Shown piece after piece: positions 46,061 to 57,177 of a stretch of DNA of 64,000 bases. Origin of the DNA: Botryosphaeria dothidea (taxonomy: Eukaryota; Ascomycota; Dothideomycetes; Botryosphaeriales; Botryosphaeriaceae); assembly GCA_011503125.2 (NCBI GenBank), contig WWBZ02000033.1:1922001-1986000 (forward strand). Direction: 5' to 3'. Position 1 is the stretch's first letter, and the number at the start of each line of letters is the position of its first letter. Under the pieces are notes generated by a model. That model ran no database searches. It saw only the letters and a program-made list of their open reading frames with translations, and was not told where the DNA came from. The translations under genes were made by a program, and so were the position numbers.

Positions 46061-48304
46061 CTATTTGCCCTGCTCATCCTTCCTATCCCTCCGTCTCCTC
46101 TCCTCTTCCTCATCCTCCTCCGTATGCTCCACAAACGCCGACTGCCGCGGACTCGGCGTCCCCTCCTTCTTCTTCTTCTCCGCCACCAACGACCCCGCAA
46201 CCGGCAGCTCCGCCCGCTCCACCGCCTCCAGCTCCTGCGGCTCCCCGTAGACCGCCGCCGGCTCGACCGGCACCGCCGGCTTCTCGTGGATCTCGGCTGC
46301 ATTGCCCTGCAGCTCCGAGATGGTCGACTGGCCGACCGAGCGCCGCCGCCGCCGCCGCCGCCAGCGCGCCTCCCCGCGCCGCCCGAGCGCCCACCATCCC
46401 GCCAGCACGGCCAGCGCGACGCCCGCGACGGAGCCGACGACCGCGCCGGCGACAGCGCCGCCGCTGAGGGAGGACGAGGCGGCGGCGGCGGCGGCGGCGG
46501 AAGTCGAGGTGGACGGGGGCGGCGGCGGGTGGAACATGGTGTAGACGGCCGGGTGCGCGAAGCCGCCTTGCGGCTCCGTCAGCGTCGCGCCGCCGTCGCC
46601 GCTGCAGTCGCGCACGTCAGCACTCACATACATCTCGTTCGCTCTCCAAGAGAAAAATCGAGGATCAGAACTCACGTCCCGCCGATCACGTCGACGACGC
46701 GGCGCGGCACGCGGTACGCCGGCGCCTCGAGGTTGAAGAAGGTGCCCCACGTGAGGTTGGTCAGGTCGAACAGCTCGACGCCGGCGCCCGCGTCGCAGGC
46801 GGCGCCGGCGAGGGGCGGCACGTCGCCGGTCGTCTCGACGGCGAAGAGCGCCGCGTCGCGCGCGCCGCCGGCGACGAGCATCTGCTGCGTGCCGGCGGCG
46901 TTGCAGGAGTGGCCGAAGCGCGGGCGGTTCGTGCCGTTGTGTACGCGCGTCCAGGTGAAGGAGGGAAGGGAGAGGACGAAGACGTCGTCGTGGAGGGTGG
47001 AGGTGGCCGGGGTGTAGCCGCCGTGGATGTAGCTGTTTGGGGGGGGGAGATGTGTCAGTCTGGGAGGCTGCTGGGGAGGGGGGAGGGGGGAGGGGGAGGG
47101 ACAAGTTGAAGCTAGAATTGTCGCTGGCGCTCTTGTGGAGGGGGAGCACGCAGAAGTCCATGCGCGGGGAGGGGACGTCGCCGGTGGCGGTTTGGTTGTA
47201 CCAGGTGACGTTGTCGTCTCTGTAGCTGTCACAGAGGGAGATGGTGGACAGGTCGATCTGCCAATGCATGTGTCAGCGGACTGGAACTGCGCCTCCATTA
47301 TATCGGTTTTTCTTCACGCACGAGGTCGCCGTTCGTAAACGTGTCCGTGTCTGCGCCGCTGCTCCGCATGCCCCCAAACGTCACGAGAGTGCCGTTTGGA
47401 GTCTTTCCGAACCCCGGCGAGTGGATGATGCCGCCGGCCACGCGCGGTGCGCCCAAGGAGTCTGTCGACACGTTCTTCGTCTCTTGCGTGTGCAGGTCTA
47501 TCATGATCATTCCGCTCAGATACAATATCTGGCTGAACGACGCATTCGTCACGTTCCCACCTTCATACTCAACGCTGGTGTACAACCCATACGAGGACCC
47601 GCGGTCGTACTGGCCATTCAGGAAGAACCCTACGTCGTGAGTCATATCTTCCGTGACCGCGCCCCAGTTCGGCCGCCAGGCGACCACATCGGTGATGTTG
47701 TACGCCTCCCAGTTCCGGATTTCCGTGTCGTAGGACCACAGGGCGGTCGGGTCCTGGCTCGGCGGCTGCCAGTCCGGATCCGAGTCGTTGGCCAGGAACG
47801 ACGAGCCGCCAAAGGTGAAGAGCCTCTCCGTTTCGCGTTCGGCGGCGTAAAGCGCGCCCCGCAGCATGTTGGGCGGGTTGGTGTTTTCCGACGTGTTGGC
47901 GTACCGGCCGATCCGGGACTCTGTGTAGTTCGTGCTGACTTCCCAGGAGTGGCTCATATCGATCTCGTAGATGTATTTGTCTGCGCACGTGAGGGTTCAG
48001 TTGTGTGGCCAACAGTGGTTGAGGGCTGGGACTCACTGAATCCGAGCCATGTTGTCTGGTTGGAGCGGAACAGTTGCACTCCGCCATCGATGAAGATGGA
48101 AGTCCGTCTCAGCATTGCTGGAGCGCTTGTGTTAGTGATGCATTCGAAGCGAACGGGTGCTTACAGACCTGCATGATGCCAGCGCGCACATCTATCTCGA
48201 ACCGGGTCGTCGTCATCTTGACCCAAAGCCAAAGACACGAAGATAAGGGCCACGAGCGAATTCTGAAGGGAGCATCTTAACGGCGTAGAACCAAAAAGGT
48301 GCAT
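46061..48304 (-). CDS. Kelch-repeat membrane protein
   Basis: Exons are 48304..48169, 48117..48037, 47980..47322, 47257..47103, 47032..46676 and 46601..46061, giving 642 residues. The ATG at 48304 starts a signal peptide (NSLVALIFVSLALG). Kelch-type blades follow: TSIFIDGGVQLF, RLFTFGGSSF, AGGIIHSP, FYIHGGYTP, MLVAGGARDAA. A single helix (GGAVAGAVVGSVAGVALAVL) then leads to a basic stop-transfer run of arginines and an acidic/basic tail. It is thus a surface or secretory-route type I protein with an outer beta-propeller, common in ascomycetes and of unknown role. The donor GTCCCT of intron 4 and GTCTGT of intron 1 are weaker than the rest. Confidence 0.82.
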
Positions 48305-49353
48305 AGTGTGGACCGCGTCCGCGATGACATCTGCTTTGTTGGAGGGACCGATTAGACCGGGTTGGAAGGTGGTTCTGCAACAGAGCGTCGTGGGGAAGCC
48401 CCGCTATTCATTGTCCTGTTGCTGCTTATTTCCACTGGCCGATGAGATGCAGGCCATGGACTTGGCCGTTGTGCAGATGTATGTAAGCAAGCCTTGCAGC
48501 GGATGTGGCAGCCCATAGGTGGACGCGTGGCGCGAGCAACGTTGTCCCATGTCTCAGCCCACCATCTACTAAGTCAATTTACTCATAAGTAAAAAATCGT
48601 CCAATAGGAGGACACGACTGAGAATGATTTTTGACGTTAATGCTGCGTTACTTCTCTCCAGCACCCGCAACCATGAGGGCGACCACATGGCGAGCGGAGT
48701 GCGTCGTACAAAACGGCAGTAACAGATCTGGCACCGGCGTGTTGGGTGGTTAGGAAACAACCTTACGCTGTTGAACTCGGGAAGTATAGCGAGCAGCCAA
48801 TCCCGACCAGCCGGATATCACACGCCGAACATGTCGTGGAACAGTAAAACACACGCCTTGGCGTCAGCAACTCACCTCAGCGGCGTTTGCGGGCGCCAAT
48901 CAGCTGCGGGCTTAGCCTAAAGGCGGAGAACCGTACTCCAAACCGAAAGTCAATAAAGGGCTGGATAGACCACTTCCCCCTGGCAAAGGTTTCAGAAGAG
49001 GATGTTGATCGTCAGGCATCCCAGTAAAGGGCAATGCAGCGCTCGTGACTTACCACGGATGAATCAGATCGTGCCGACAGTCACGCTGTCAGCCTTACGC
49101 TCGACCAATGTCTGCACAATGCCCGTATAGGATAAAAAGAACGTATTGCTTCAAGGTCGCTGAAGAGGATGTTTTGATTCGTTGCGCCGCTTTTGCTGTT
49201 GCTCGTCTATCCAAGAGAATCTATCCGTCCCGTACGCCAATGAAACCCCCCAGACCTGCGCCTTCTTTCATGCTATTGTGTTTGAAAGATTAGACAATAC
49301 CCAAGCCGCATGTCGATAATATTTTCCTGACCGCCAATACATCGTTGCCATTA
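48305..49353. other. Intergenic region (1.05 kb)
   Basis: Upstream of the Kelch gene and downstream of the GPI-type protein gene. No gene supported. Confidence 0.45.
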
Positions 49354-51768
49354 TTAAATACTTAGTAAAGCCGCTGAAGAGGCGCTGAAGGCAATGAGCC
49401 AGAGGCTGACGTGAAGTGCTGAGCCTCCTGAACGTGTAGATGAAGTAGTACTTGGCTGCCGTGATGTGGCCCAGCCCGCATCGGGTACAGAAGTTGCCGA
49501 TGCCGTGAGTGACGGGTTACGAGATGATGCCGGGGCCAAAGATGAGATTGATGCTGTTGTTGTCGTACCATCGACGATTGCGACGACTGAGGACTTCGCT
49601 GCGCTGACGACGACGCCGGACACCGTTGCAGCCGGTCCGCCGGCCGAGATTGTCCGGGTCCCAATCACGATAAGGCCTGGTGTAGCCTGCTGAGCAGTGA
49701 TGGTGCGCATTCCCAAGGTGAGGACTGCCCCCACGCCTGCAAGGGAGACCGTCGAGCTGCCACCCACGACGAGGACTGAGGCCCCCACCGAGACGGTGGC
49801 CCCGTTGATGACAGTGACCATGCTGGGAGTCAGCGTCTTGCCACCGGGAAGGAGGAAGTTTTGGCCGTCTGCCACGATGACCTGAGAGCCGACCGTGGCG
49901 ACGGGGCGCTGACTTGCTGCGGCGGGCATAGATACGGTGGAGCTGCCTCCGACCCCCAAGGCGGACGGTGCGGCTGAGACAGCCACGCCATCAATGGTAG
50001 TAGCCGCACCGGCTGTCAGAGTCTTGCCCCCCGGCAATATGAAGTTCGTGCCGTCCGCGGAGACGACCTGTGAGCCGACCGTGGCAACCGGTTGTCGATC
50101 ATTGTCAACATCCGGAAGGGAGACGGTGGAGCTACCACCGACGACCAAAGCGGAAGTAGCAACAGAGACGGTCACCTTGTTGATGACAGTAATCATACCG
50201 GGCGTCAGAGTTTTGCCGCCGGGTAGGACGAAGTTGGTACCATCCGCAGCGACGACCTGCGAGCCCACGGTGGCTACAGGCCGCTGCGTCTCAGGACCAG
50301 GGAGGGAAACGGTTGAACTTCCGATGTAGACGGCGCCAGTTCCCATGATGACTGGTGTGTTGTCGATGACGCTGATTTGGCCGGGGACCAGAGTCTCTCC
50401 GGCAACGACGACATTGTGCGGATTCTTCGGGTCCGCAGAGACCGCCTGCGTCCCGACAGTTGCCAGGAGACCGGACCCATAGCGAGGCTGAGCAATGGTG
50501 GTCATCACAGGCAGTGTGACAACTGCGCTTGCAGAGGGGAGAACGGCCGACTCAGCTACGTGATTGGTGGTTTTTGCAGTCGGCGTCGGAGGGAGGAGGT
50601 CGCCAACCGGCGTCAAGGCGTACGGCGGATCAAACACGTATTTTCTCCAGAAAAGATTGGTGCAGTTGGCGAAGAGAGGATCAATGGCCGTAAAGTAGGC
50701 CGGGTTGGTGGGAAGTGCAAGCCATGGTAGGTAGTCGTCGTAAATGGTGTTGCAATTGTCTCCACCGGAAGCCGTTCCACGCACGCCAAGCCAATTGTCC
50801 CAGCAGCTTTGTTGAGCTTTGTAGGCGCTCAGTGGGATGGGGGAGTTCATGTCGTTCCAGTTGAGAGAAGTTGTGCGCTCAATTGGTTGCGTCGGGCCAA
50901 AGACGATGGTGGACAATGCGTGCGATTCTATCGGAATAATGGCATTGCTCCATGTCTTGTAGCACGGCAGTCCTTTCAATTCGGCAAAGGAGAGGTAGAC
51001 GGATGGAGAGTAGAATGTATACCCATCATATACGGCAGACACTACACTGGTCGGGCTTGGAGCAGCTGTGACGGGCGGCTGCGTGCTAGCACAGAGATCG
51101 GCTGGGTCCTTTGATTGGGGCCAGTAGATCAATTTTACTTCGCCGGCATCCAGTCTGCATTTGTCTTCGCCGTAGGGAATAATGCACTCGTCCGGTCCCC
51201 ATTCGCACAGCGGTGGAAGTGGAGGGTTCACGGTAGCCGGATGGGTTGTCGCATACCAGCTCCGGAACGACGAGACGACCAGCTCGCAGCCATGGTAGTC
51301 GAAGGTGCAAGTTGGAGAAGGCTCTGGAAACGGTGGCGGGAGCGAGTTGACATAGACCTGCGTTGGGACCTCGGTGGTGGGCGCCGGGCCAGACGCTCTC
51401 GGGACTCCATCGCAAAATGTTGAAACAGGACCTGTGTAGTTTCCAACCCAGTTCGTGCCGTAGCCGGTGACGGACGAGTAGGAGTACGAAGAGTACGTCG
51501 CCCAGATCCAATCGGTTGACCTCGAGTACCACGCGCGCTTCTCAGACTCGCAGGATTGAATGTTGCGAACAAGGCTGCTGTCGGTGCCGGTCCATGTGAA
51601 GGTGGACGTGTTCGGGCCAGTGGTCGTCAATGCGGAGTCGGATGATTCGGATAATAAGGGGTCAGACGATGGCTGGCCGCCCGAGGCATTGGTCCACCGG
51701 GCACCCGTGGCCAGGGCAGCCTCCAGCAGAGCCTGCCAGAGCCATAGACTTCGCCGATGGCGATGCAT
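49354..51768 (-). CDS. GPI-anchored-type surface protein with four internal repeats
   Basis: A single exon encodes 804 residues. The N-terminus has a basic start and a hydrophobic stretch (WLWQALLEAALATG), and the C-terminus ends in a hydrophobic tail (LWLIAFSASSAALLSI) after a Ser/Gly site, as in GPI-anchored proteins. Residues 60-420 are a unique domain rich in Tyr, Trp, Pro and Cys. Then come four tandem units of about 62 residues, each built on ATVGSQVV, LPGGKTLTPG and VVGGSSTVSLP, from about residue 434 to 682. A Ser/Thr-rich stalk follows. Likely a cell-wall or surface protein. Family unnamed to me, though similar repeat proteins are frequent in moulds. Confidence 0.8.
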   Translation of the reverse strand: MHRHRRSLWLWQALLEAALATGARWTNASGGQPSSDPLLSESSDSALTTTGPNTSTFTWTGTDSSLVRNIQSCESEKRAWYSRSTDWIWATYSSYSYSSVTGYGTNWVGNYTGPVSTFCDGVPRASGPAPTTEVPTQVYVNSLPPPFPEPSPTCTFDYHGCELVVSSFRSWYATTHPATVNPPLPPLCEWGPDECIIPYGEDKCRLDAGEVKLIYWPQSKDPADLCASTQPPVTAAPSPTSVVSAVYDGYTFYSPSVYLSFAELKGLPCYKTWSNAIIPIESHALSTIVFGPTQPIERTTSLNWNDMNSPIPLSAYKAQQSCWDNWLGVRGTASGGDNCNTIYDDYLPWLALPTNPAYFTAIDPLFANCTNLFWRKYVFDPPYALTPVGDLLPPTPTAKTTNHVAESAVLPSASAVVTLPVMTTIAQPRYGSGLLATVGTQAVSADPKNPHNVVVAGETLVPGQISVIDNTPVIMGTGAVYIGSSTVSLPGPETQRPVATVGSQVVAADGTNFVLPGGKTLTPGMITVINKVTVSVATSALVVGGSSTVSLPDVDNDRQPVATVGSQVVSADGTNFILPGGKTLTAGAATTIDGVAVSAAPSALGVGGSSTVSMPAAASQRPVATVGSQVIVADGQNFLLPGGKTLTPSMVTVINGATVSVGASVLVVGGSSTVSLAGVGAVLTLGMRTITAQQATPGLIVIGTRTISAGGPAATVSGVVVSAAKSSVVAIVDGTTTTASISSLAPASSRNPSLTASATSVPDAGWATSRQPSTTSSTRSGGSALHVSLWLIAFSASSAALLSI
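49724..50469. repeat. Four coding tandem repeats of about 187 bp
   Basis: These lie inside the GPI-type protein gene. Units start near 50469, 50280, 50092 and 49908 on the minus strand and share the blocks gccgaccgtggc and tgccgccgg. Differences between units are mostly silent or conservative. Confidence 0.75.
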
Positions 51769-53711
51769 AGGTGGAGTGCTGCATTGGACCAGAGGGGTGT
51801 TGCAGTGAGGAGGGAAGCGGGAGTCTTTGGCCTTGAGGACGCGTCGACCTCGAAAACGGCGAGTCAGTACATGACGTCCGGTCCCTCGTATTTTTCTTCA
51901 ACCTTCCCCGGGGAGGTTTAGTTGGATTGTTGGCACCGGCCCGATCAGCACAGCCCATGCCGCTGATCTGGGGCCCTCCTTCCCAGCTGGAGTTGCAGTG
52001 GTCCAGCAGCACTCAACTCTGGGTCTGATCCTGTTGGTCTGTTGACGTCTGGAAACTCCTGGAACGCGGTGAACATTGGGCGAACGCGGCGCCTGACATG
52101 TGAAATCCCCTGTCCCTTCAGGAGCAACTTTGAGCCTCACCCGCCCTAACAAGGACCACGCTGCTTCTGGCCGATGAGGCTCTTATCGCTCACTGCATGC
52201 AGCGCTCCATGGAATCATTCGACTGGAACTCCAGAGAGGTTGGAGCCAGTCGAATGCTTGGACAGATCCGTATGGCGTCAACGAAGGAGCGCGTGGCTTG
52301 CGGATGGCGCGCCGCTAAACATCCCAGTTGCGCGTCCCCGCTCATGCACCACCCGGCGTCTGTGGCCTTCCAAGCCTTCGATGCAACGCCATCATGCCAC
52401 CGCACAATGACTTTCCACTTCGGCAATCCCGGTTCGGTTTCTCGCATACCTGTCGCGCAAACGTTTGCTTGGTACATGAGTATAGCAACCAACACATTAT
52501 TGCGATGTGCTCTTTCGTGAAGTGTGTTCGATTTCATATTCACGTCCATAGCCTAAATAACTCTTGAAAGTATGCTCTGGAGCGGAGGTTCCCCGCCGAG
52601 TAACAAACCCCAGAACCCCGCACGACTCCGTTTCAATAATTCTGTCTCTCAAATTTGGGTCCCCAGCGATCTCGTCCTGTCAAAACCCCAGCTACTTTAT
52701 CGTCAGGCGCCGAGACCTGTCTCTACAGCCGTTGGTACACTTGCCATACGCTAACGCTGCAGTGTTTTAGGACAATAGCGATTAGGATCGGTACCCACTC
52801 TTTCTCAGCTATGTAGGAATTGGCCCTCTTGCTGACCGCAGTGATCTGTCATATGACGGCGCTGTCATGCGAGTCGTACTATTCAGTGAATGTGTCAAGA
52901 ACGCGAAGTCTAATCGCTGTAATCAAACTTTCGTGAGAGAGAACAACGTAAGTGTTCTGGCGAGCGACACAAGCCATGAGCAAGTTTTGTCGCCCAAAAT
53001 AATCAGTTGGGCTGCGGTTGGAAAGCTTCCTGATGCTTTCGTAGCGCTTCTCTTTCAACGTGACAAATTCTTTTCCTCGTCCACGGTCAGTGAAAGCACT
53101 GCACTACAACACTTCCGACCAACAAATGAGAGTCTTGATCTCCGAGGTACGTGCGCCTTGCATCTCAGATTGAAAAACGACAAGTGGGGTTTGTCCGAAG
53201 GGAGACCAAACATGTAGTTCGGCCAACGAATCGTGCTTTAGCGGAGGAAATTTCCCAATCGGAGGATCTACCGCTTGACGGTTGATCAGAGCTGCGGTGG
53301 ATCATTGTGGACGGAAGAGCTCGGATACACTTAATAAACCGAAAGATCAACAAAAGATCTCTGCTCACCGGCCGTTTGACAGACCGCTTGGTGTGCGCTT
53401 CCTCCTGAGCGTGGCTTCGTCTTGGCGTTCTCATCACCACGAGCAGCAGAACTCTACTACGTCTGTGTGAACACATCAATACCCTCTACATTCTAGGCCA
53501 CCGTCCGCGTTCAGCGTCCACGGAGTCAAATACCTTGATCCTCTCCGAAATAAAGGATCGTTTGGATTTCTTACTTCAAGACAACAGGCCTGCAATTCAC
53601 CCAAGCACCGGCATACCAGCTTCACATAAACATCTCAGCATTCCCAAGAGCTAAATACAAGTCATATCGACACCCCCTAGTCACGCTATACAGAAACACT
53701 CATGCCGCGCC
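51769..53711. other. Intergenic region (1.9 kb)
   Basis: Open frames at 52190-52549 (both strands) are of similar length and unrecognised. I see no gene. Confidence 0.45.
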
Positions 53712-55470
53712 TCACCGCTTACTCGCCAGCGTCGGCGTCGGGCTGCACGTCGACACCTTCAGCCCCTCCGTAAACCGACTCAACCCATCCGTGCCCAGCG
53801 CGTCGCTCTCGCCCGCCGGCAGCGTGCCCACGAACGCATTGAAGTTGTAGAACCCGCACACGCACTCGCCGCTGACCCGCTTCGGCGCATCGCCGCTCAA
53901 CGCCGCGACGGCCGTTCCCGCGCGCGCCACCGCGAACGACTGCGTGCCCACGCCCATCGGCACCTCGAACGAGGCGGCGCCCGCCGGCGCCGAGAAGGTC
54001 TGGGACGCGCTGTCGCCCGACGTGACCGTCAGGTTGGCGGCCTCGGTGAGCAGCGTGACGACAAAGACGGAGTCGGCGACGAGGTCGGAGCCGGTGGGCG
54101 CGGTGCCGACGTTGTCGGTGGCGGAGCAGTCGAGCGACTTGGGCTGCGGGCGGAACCAGTAGATCAGCTTGTCGCTCGTGATGTACGAGGCGACGTCGGT
54201 GCTGCCGGCCTTGTAGGCGGCGATGAAGGGCGTGGCGAGGTCGGCCCAGCCGTTGTGCGGCATGTCGTTGGTCCATTTGCTGTTGCCGTCGTCGTAGTGC
54301 TTGGAGGAGAGGGGGCCGATGTAGTGGGACTCGCCGTAGTCTGGTCGTGGACTGTTAGCACAGGTGATGCGTGGTATGGTTGCGAGAGGAGGCATGGATG
54401 GGGGGCTTACCGTTCCATGTAACGATCTCGACGAAGCGGGAGCCAAGGTCCAGGATTTCTTGCCAGCGGGTGAACCAGAGGAGGTCGGAGGGGAAGACCT
54501 GTTGTAGTTTAGTCAGAATCAACACCCTTGTCTCTTTCGGGACGGGGACTTACCCAGTTCTTGGGGCCAAAAGAGACCTCACTGCCGAAATGCGTGAAGA
54601 ACCAGGGGGAAACGGCTGCAGAAGTAAGTAGCTGTTATTTTGGGAGGAGTAAACTCTCTAGACTTACGCGCTACGTATTTGGTCTTGTCACCGAGCTTAG
54701 TGGTATAGTCCGTGTCGGCATACGTCGGCAGGTAGGTGCTGGACGCAGATGGAGGGTTGTTCGAGCCATCAGTAGGCCAGGCATACCTTTTTGTCACATT
54801 AGCATCATATGGCTATGGCCGGACCGAGGAATTGCTCACCAACTGAATGCGCCGTCAAGTAGGCTCCAATCGGCCGAGCCGCCGGGGTTGAAGTTGGGGG
54901 CGAAATAAATGTCGATACCGGCAGCGGTCCTCATGGCAGAGACGTCGAGAGCATCACCAACGAAGGTGGACACGAATGCCTTGTCGTCCACCAACAGCTG
55001 GGCGGAGCGAGTGGCGAAAGCAGCGATTTTGTTGCCAACAGCTGTGGCATCGTCGGTGCTCCACTGGCCATCGTTGAAGTCGAACGAGAGAAAAACGTTG
55101 AAGTCGTTGCTGGCCGCAGAATCGTAAGCGTAGACGAGCTGCTGGGTGTAGTTTGCATCCGCCGTATCGGGGCCGAAGTTGAGGGCAAATGCGTCAATGC
55201 CGACGGCCTTGGCGCGCTGGATGTCGGCGTCGTAGTCGGAAGCACTGGTGCGGTCGGTGGAGATGCCGATCTGATGTCGTTGGCATAAGCGCCAGACAAA
55301 ATTGGGCGAGCGCCTCATACCATGAAATGAGCAAAGACATGTTTGTCCGTCGACTGCCTTTCCGACAGGGTTGGCGTGGCACCAGAGCCAGGGGCCGGTG
55401 CTCCGTTTGCCAGAGAAGCGAAGAGCAGTCCGCCAGCAGCGGACTGGAGCAGCGTTGAGACCCAGAGCAT
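53712..55470 (-). CDS. Alpha-1,3-glucanase (mutanase), glycoside hydrolase family 71
   Basis: Exons are 55470..55321, 55270..54840, 54786..54668, 54615..54554, 54498..54411 and 54340..53712, giving 442 residues. A signal peptide precedes the catalytic domain: HVFAHFM-IGISTDRTSASD, YDADIQRAKAVGIDAFALNF, FNVFLSFDFNDGQWS, a conserved FVGDALD, FSWYAWPTDGS, PVSPWFFTHFG, RFVEIVTWNDYGESHYIGPL. Acidic residues in the last two blocks are those expected of the family. GH71 enzymes cut alpha-1,3-glucan of fungal walls during growth or autolysis. It lacks the extra C-terminal binding module of some mutanases. The last 120 residues form a beta-rich tail with three cysteines. Confidence 0.93.
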
Positions 55471-57177
55471 TGTCGTGGATGGAGATGCGGGAGCGGCTTG
55501 AGGGGCCAAGAAACGGTTCTGAGGGGCGAAACGGGCGGCTTATGAACTACCCAGAGAGGGAAAACTTGGCAGGCACGGTCCGCGTTGCTCAGTCAATAAT
55601 AGATCTTCCGCCCCATATCCGTGAGTCGCGGCCGTTTTTGGCCCCCAGACGACAGGGTTCGCACGCGAGACTGGCCGCCACCATTCGCACAAACGAATCA
55701 TCACAAGGATCGCGCTGTTGGGGGCTGAAGCTCGCACCAATGTGAGCTGTGTATCTTCCGCGAAGGGTTGCGAGACCATCCCGATCGTCAAATAGGGCAC
55801 AAGGCAGCTCCCGCTTCTGTGAAGTTTGGCACGGGGCTAGTTTTGTTTCTGGCAGAGTATTCGAAGCCAAAAATAGGCAGAGGAAGTCGCTGAAATGAAG
55901 TGGATACCTTGACAGTGAGTATTAGGGCGCCAGATCAGAAAACACGAGGGTTGGTTGTGGGCATCATCCTTCTCGGATCACAGCCGGGGCGCTCCACTGG
56001 GGGGAATTTCCGATATGGATTACGCCGCATCAATACCTCGAATCCTACCGGAACGCCATCATGGCCTGATCCCCGATGGTTTTCTGTTTTTAACGGGAAC
56101 CATGGGCAGACGAATCCCCTTAGTGGCTACACGAAGGCGCTGCTTGCGCAGACGATGGACCGCATGAAGGTCGATATACGGTGATATCTCCAGAGCTGGG
56201 TAGCAGCACAATTTAATAGTGCCGACTCGGAAGACACGATGCAAGCTCAGTCGATATGATGTGATGAAAATGATATCAAGGGTTAAGGTGGAAGTTGGGG
56301 ACAAGGAAAGCTTACTGCGAAATGCTTATCGATAAACAAACCATGCTACAAATATGACTCGGTCTTGATATAACGATAACCTTGCTGGTGTAGAGTATAG
56401 AAATGTAAATCTTCCTCCCTCATTGCGATCAATCAATGGGCCGCTAGTTTACCGTGTCGCCCGAGAACCGGCGCGCAAAGAGCAAGCTCAGCATACTGAT
56501 CAGTAGCAGGAGTCAATGCGGCGATCATCAGGTTGCCCCCCTCAGTCATGGAATGATGCAGATTCAACGTTACAGACACAAGACTCTCCCCGCGCAGCAT
56601 CTGATCGATGCGCCGAAGCTCTGACTGCAACAAGACATTACAGGCGCCGTAAAAGGTGCAGCAGTGTGAACTCGTTACCTGCGGCATGATCGCACGACCA
56701 GGGCTTCATAGCCTCGGTTTGACCTGTATAACTCGCTACTGCACGCCCATCCCCATCACCGGAGCCAACCCAACGCATGTCGGCTCGACGATATCGGCGG
56801 TATAATGGACGACGGAGCGGAGCGAGGTGGGGGTGTGAACGGGTTCTTGTGCTTGGACGAGGCGGATGAGGGGTGGATCTTCACGGCTTCGAAGATGAAG
56901 GGCGGTAACGGCATTCTCGTGAGCGCAGGTCGAACTCGTGGCAATTGGTCATGACGTGGTCGTTGACAATCCATCGGAGTGCAGAACTGATTGCTGAGAG
57001 CGGCATGGGTGACGGTGTGCAGGACGTGGTTCGCGTCGACAAGATGCGGCTGTTCAGCAGACATGCGTGACGACGCGGACGAGGGAGATTGGGCTCCGTG
57101 AGAGGGGTGCCGCGCCGGAAATTAGTGCGACAGAACCCCGCCCCCACCAAACCCAGCGACTCTCCGCCTGCATCCTG
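55471..57177. other. Intergenic region (1.7 kb)
   Basis: Small frames at 56433-56687 and 56756-57150 (minus) look partly protein-like but I cannot connect them to a gene or family. Confidence 0.4.

Noticed and set aside
46124..47017. 297-codon plus-strand frame inside the Kelch gene
   Set aside because: Antisense shadow with Arg/Pro-rich repetitive text, while the minus strand gives a coherent six-exon gene.
56433..57150. Minus-strand frames near 56.5-57.1 kb
   Set aside because: Partly protein-like, but adjacent frames do not join through any splice pair and I recognise nothing.
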